A stretch of DNA of 64,000 bases. It comes from Lachnospiraceae bacterium (GTDB taxonomy: Bacteria; Bacillota; Clostridia; Lachnospirales; Lachnospiraceae). How positions within the stretch are numbered: position 1 is the stretch's first letter; the number at the start of each line of letters is the position of its first letter. Position numbers and translations under genes: made by a program. The stretch covers positions 663,029-727,028 of the forward strand of contig CABIXN010000001.1 of NCBI GenBank assembly GCA_902362715.1, read 5' to 3'. The notes beneath the pieces were generated by a model, which saw nothing but the letters and a program-made list of their open reading frames with translations, did not search any database and had not been told where the DNA came from. This document shows positions 62,001 to 64,000 of the stretch, piece by piece.

Positions 62001-63527
62001 TGGGTTTACAAAGGTACTGAACCGATCCACAATTTTCATATCCCGGACTTTGACAGCTCCAATCTCAATAATTTTATTTTTATTGGGGCTGAAACCTGTT
62101 GTTTCCAGATCAAATACCACATAACTGTCCCCAAGAGACTGGCCTTCTGATTTCGTCACCAGACCTTTTAAATCATCCACCAGGTAGGCTTCCACACCAT
62201 AAATAATCTTAAAATCTCCGTTTTTCAGCTTTGTATGATTTGCCTCCGGAAAGGCCTGTACAGCGCCGTGATCTGTAATGGCAATTGCTTTATGGCCCCA
62301 GGTATCCGCCCGTTTTATAATATCCTGAACGTCTGAAACGCCATCCATGTCACTCATTTTCGTATGACAATGCAGTTCCACACGCTTTACCGGGCTGTTA
62401 TCTGTACGCCCCGTTGTAAAATCCGGTATTTTTTTGATTCCGGAAACAGAAGCAATGGTCAGATCACTGTCATATTTATCAATGGCTGTGACACCTTTTA
62501 ATTTAATAAAATTTCCCGTTTTTAAATGGGGGACAATCTCCGGCAGATGCTCATTTTTAAAGAACATCTTAACCATAATGGTATCTGTAAAATCAGATAC
62601 CGAAAACATCAGAATCGTTTTTTCATTTCGAATTTCCCTGGATTCAAAGGACATAATCTGACCTCTGATGCAGACCTCTCCCATTTCACCCAGAATCTGA
62701 TCTACCGGTATGGTTTCTTCCTCAAAATCCCGGCCGTAAATAACATCCGGATTGTCTGAGCGCTTGAAAAATCCTCTGTCCCGAAAGTCCTTCCGTTTTC
62801 CTTCTTCCGCCTTTTTCCCGGAAAATGCTCCGGACTTCCCGTCATTTTTTTCCGTCTTAAGACTTTTTGCGGCAGGTTTTACATCCGGCTGCTTTTCAGA
62901 AGCCTGCACTGGTGCAATGCTCTCACTGCCATCCTGATGCCCTCCAATACCGGTCTGCTTTACAATACTGGCAACTCTGTTTTTTATAAGAATCTCCGCA
63001 TTTTTCCGGAATTTGTTCTCTGTCTCCTGATAGTAAGTAAAATTCAGTTTGACAGACATCCCGCAGCGTCCGCAGAAAATCTTTTCCAGAATCTCATACA
63101 GTTCATCTTCCCTCTGACGGGCAATCAGCGTATCTTTCAGAGAAAATTCTATAACCGATTCTTCCGGAAAATGAACCTTAGAAGTTTTCAGCATATCATA
63201 TTCCAGCATACTGTAATTTTTAAACTCTGTCAGAATGCTTTCCCAGTATACGGAAACCAGATTTTGGGGTGTATACTGGCCGGAAAGCTGAAACTTTTCC
63301 ATCAGTTTAATTTTCAGTCCTTTTTCCGGAAAATACTGCTGCTTGATCTCCTTTTCCACTTCCAGAATACGGTCTTTGGTTATCAGCCGGCGGCTGAAAA
63401 TATAAATGCGCAAAAGCTCTTTGCTCTGCACCCGGCCTACCCGTAGGATCTCCACATCCGAAAAAAGCTCTCCAAGATCTTGATTCAGTTTTAAATTAGA
63501 AAATACGTCATAAAACTGTGTTGCCAT
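59052..63527 (-). CDS. polC: DNA polymerase III alpha subunit, Gram-positive type
   Basis: A 1491-residue replicative polymerase of PolC type. In order: N-terminal domains, an OB fold, a PHP domain (VELHCHTKMSDMDGVSD) split by a 3'-5' exonuclease insertion (YVVFDLETTGFSPNK, HNADFDMSF, HHRAVDDAGCT), then the polymerase with GSRGSVGSSFVA, a four-Cys zinc site (CSGCHY and CPVCKKK), and GKAGCDMPDREC. ATG at 63527 with AAGGGAG upstream is chosen over a start at 63581 that would overlap ispG. Next to ispG as in many Firmicutes. Confidence 0.97.
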   Translation of the reverse strand: MATQFYDVFSNLKLNQDLGELFSDVEILRVGRVQSKELLRIYIFSRRLITKDRILEVEKEIKQQYFPEKGLKIKLMEKFQLSGQYTPQNLVSVYWESILTEFKNYSMLEYDMLKTSKVHFPEESVIEFSLKDTLIARQREDELYEILEKIFCGRCGMSVKLNFTYYQETENKFRKNAEILIKNRVASIVKQTGIGGHQDGSESIAPVQASEKQPDVKPAAKSLKTEKNDGKSGAFSGKKAEEGKRKDFRDRGFFKRSDNPDVIYGRDFEEETIPVDQILGEMGEVCIRGQIMSFESREIRNEKTILMFSVSDFTDTIMVKMFFKNEHLPEIVPHLKTGNFIKLKGVTAIDKYDSDLTIASVSGIKKIPDFTTGRTDNSPVKRVELHCHTKMSDMDGVSDVQDIIKRADTWGHKAIAITDHGAVQAFPEANHTKLKNGDFKIIYGVEAYLVDDLKGLVTKSEGQSLGDSYVVFDLETTGFSPNKNKIIEIGAVKVRDMKIVDRFSTFVNPQVPIPFEIEKLTSINDEMVMDAPVIEQILPEFMEFCEGSVMVAHNADFDMSFIKRNCQLLGLACEKTVVDTVALARALLPSLNRFKLDTVAKALNVSLAHHHRAVDDAGCTAEIMVKMMDMLKSRGIENLDQLNELGDMDANTIKKLPTYHAIILASNDIGRVNLYRLVSDSHIKYFNRRPRIPKSEFVKYREGLLLGSACEAGELYRAILNGQSEEDIARLVKFYDYLEIQPLGNNEFMLRNESSPVQSLEDIKEINRRIVKLGEEFKKLVVATCDVHFLDPEDEVYRRIIMAGKGFKDADDQAPLYLRTTEEMLEEFSYLGSEKAEEVVITNTNKIADMCEKISPVRPDKCPPVIENSDQTLRDICYSKAHELYGEELPDIVTERLERELNSIISNGFAVMYIIAQKLVWKSNEDGYLVGSRGSVGSSFVATMAGITEVNPLSPHYICSGCHYVDFDSELVKSYSGKAGCDMPDRECPVCKKKLIKEGFDIPFETFLGFKGNKEPDIDLNFSGDYQSKAHKYTEVIFGDGQTYRAGTIGTLADKTAFGYVKNYYEERGVHKRNCEINRIVQGCVGVRRTTGQHPGGIIVLPLGEEIYSFTPVQRPANDMTTDTVTTHFDYHSIDHNLLKLDILGHDDPTMIRMLQDLTGIDPTTIPLDNKEVMSLFQNTDALGVKPDDINGCPLGALGIPEFGTDFAMQMLIDTKPQAFSDLVRIAGLSHGTDVWLGNAQTLLQEGKATISTCICTRDDIMIYLIGMGLESELSFTIMESVRKGKGLKPEWEEEMTAHGVPDWYIWSCKKIKYMFPKAHAAAYVMMAWRIAYCKVFYPLAYYAAFFSIRATSFNYELMCQGQERLEYYMRDYEHRKDTLSKKEQDTYKDMRIVQEMYARGFEFLPVDIYSAKAHHFQIIDNKLMPSISTIDGLGDKAADAVVEAAKDGPFLSKDDFRQRTKVSKTVIDLMADLHLLGDLPESNQLSLFDL

Positions 63528-63543
63528 TATACGATTACTCCCT

Positions 63544-64000
63544 TTACTTCCAGGAAAGCAGTTCTTCTCTGAGAACTGCAAGCAGTTCCTGTTCCGGTAC
63601 TTTTCTGATAATTTCCCCGTGCTTCATCAGCAATCCTTCTCCCACGCCGCCGGCAATTCCAATATCCGCCTCTTTGGCCTCTCCCGGTCCGTTCACTACA
63701 CAACCCATAACGGCAACCTTAATATTCAGAGGAATATCCGCAACCATGGTTTCCACCTGATTGGCAAGTCCGATCAGATCTATTTTTGTACGTCCGCAGG
63801 TGGGACAGGAAACAATCTCAATTCCGCCGGTTCTAAGCCCCAGAGTTTTTAAAATCAGCTTTGCGGACTTAATTTCCTCCAAAGGATCTCCGGTTAGAGA
63901 AACCCGGATCGTATCTCCGATTCCCTGATGCAGAATCAGTCCCAGGCCCACAGCAGATTTAATATTTCCGCTGGTAACGGTGCCTGCCTCTGTAATTCCC
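63544..64000 (-). CDS. ispG: 4-hydroxy-3-methylbut-2-en-1-yl diphosphate synthase, 3' part
   Basis: The frame is open to the window edge, so the 5' half is missing; about 151 C-terminal residues are here. The [4Fe-4S] ligands appear as SCPTCGRT and GCVVNGPGEA. TEAGTVTSGNIKSAVGLG and GDTIRVSLTGDPLEEI are diagnostic. IspG makes the substrate of IspH (encoded at 25.8 kb). It lies 16 bp upstream of polC. Confidence 0.96.
   Translation of the reverse strand, partial: GITEAGTVTSGNIKSAVGLGLILHQGIGDTIRVSLTGDPLEEIKSAKLILKTLGLRTGGIEIVSCPTCGRTKIDLIGLANQVETMVADIPLNIKVAVMGCVVNGPGEAKEADIGIAGGVGEGLLMKHGEIIRKVPEQELLAVLREELLSWK

Overview
The window looks like a chromosomal segment of an obligately anaerobic, low-to-moderate GC Firmicute of class Clostridia, most likely family Lachnospiraceae. 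The evidence is a complete Rnf complex with Clostridia gene order (rnfCDGEAB), two [FeFe]-hydrogenase genes, PolC-type DNA polymerase III, an infC-rpmI-rplT operon behind an L20-type attenuator, a rimP-nusA-ylxR-ylxQ-infB-rbfA cluster, and DRTGG/PHP genes linked to a sensory-type hydrogenase. The species cannot be fixed from sequence alone. No prophage, insertion sequence or CRISPR array was found.

Layout. 1-1.6 kb (+): end of a sensory-type [FeFe]-hydrogenase, a DRTGG protein and a PHP hydrolase. 1.9-4.8 kb (-): proB, a DUF896 protein, 5-formyl-THF cyclo-ligase and proA. 5.0-6.0 kb (+): ApbE flavin transferase. 6.1-13.5 kb (-): a two-component system, a PAP2 phosphatase, a P-type ATPase, and a small envelope group (membrane protein, phosphodiester glycosidase, GT2-GtrA fusion). 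13.7-18.7 kb (-): the rnf operon. 18.9-24.5 kb: a structured repeat array, an RNase H-like exonuclease gene (+) and a 1327-residue DUF4062-NACHT-TPR protein (-). 24.8-29.6 kb (-): an S1-domain protein, ispH, cmk, a BaiN-like flavoprotein and an RpiR regulator. 29.7-34.7 kb (-): a D,D-carboxypeptidase, then a two-gene hydrogenase module. 35.1-48.8 kb (-): scpAB, an intracellular subtilase, pnp, rpsO, and the long translation/RNA operon. 49.1-52.9 kb (-): an AAA/PD-(D/E)XK protein, tRNA-Glu and infC-rpmI-rplT. 53.0-64.0 kb: a second PHP gene (+), then HAD, ppk, ppx, chorismate mutase, polC and the 3' part of ispG (-).

How the genes fit together. Rnf, the HydA/NuoF-GltD module and the sensory-type hydrogenase form an anaerobic redox system linking ferredoxin, NAD(P)H, H2 and an ion gradient. 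ApbE would attach FMN to the Thr sites visible in RnfG and RnfD. Most of the rest is conserved housekeeping.

The least ordinary parts are: (1) the STAND-type DUF4062-NACHT-TPR protein; (2) two intergenic repeat families, one of four copies with a conserved palindromic core and one made of alternating hairpins with GNRA-like loops at two loci 32 kb apart; (3) the compact hydrogenase whose NAD(P)H subunit is a NuoF iron-sulfur segment fused to a GltD-type flavoprotein; (4) an alternating 15-residue repeat array in IF-2. infC has a non-standard ATT start, so its N-terminus is easily missed.
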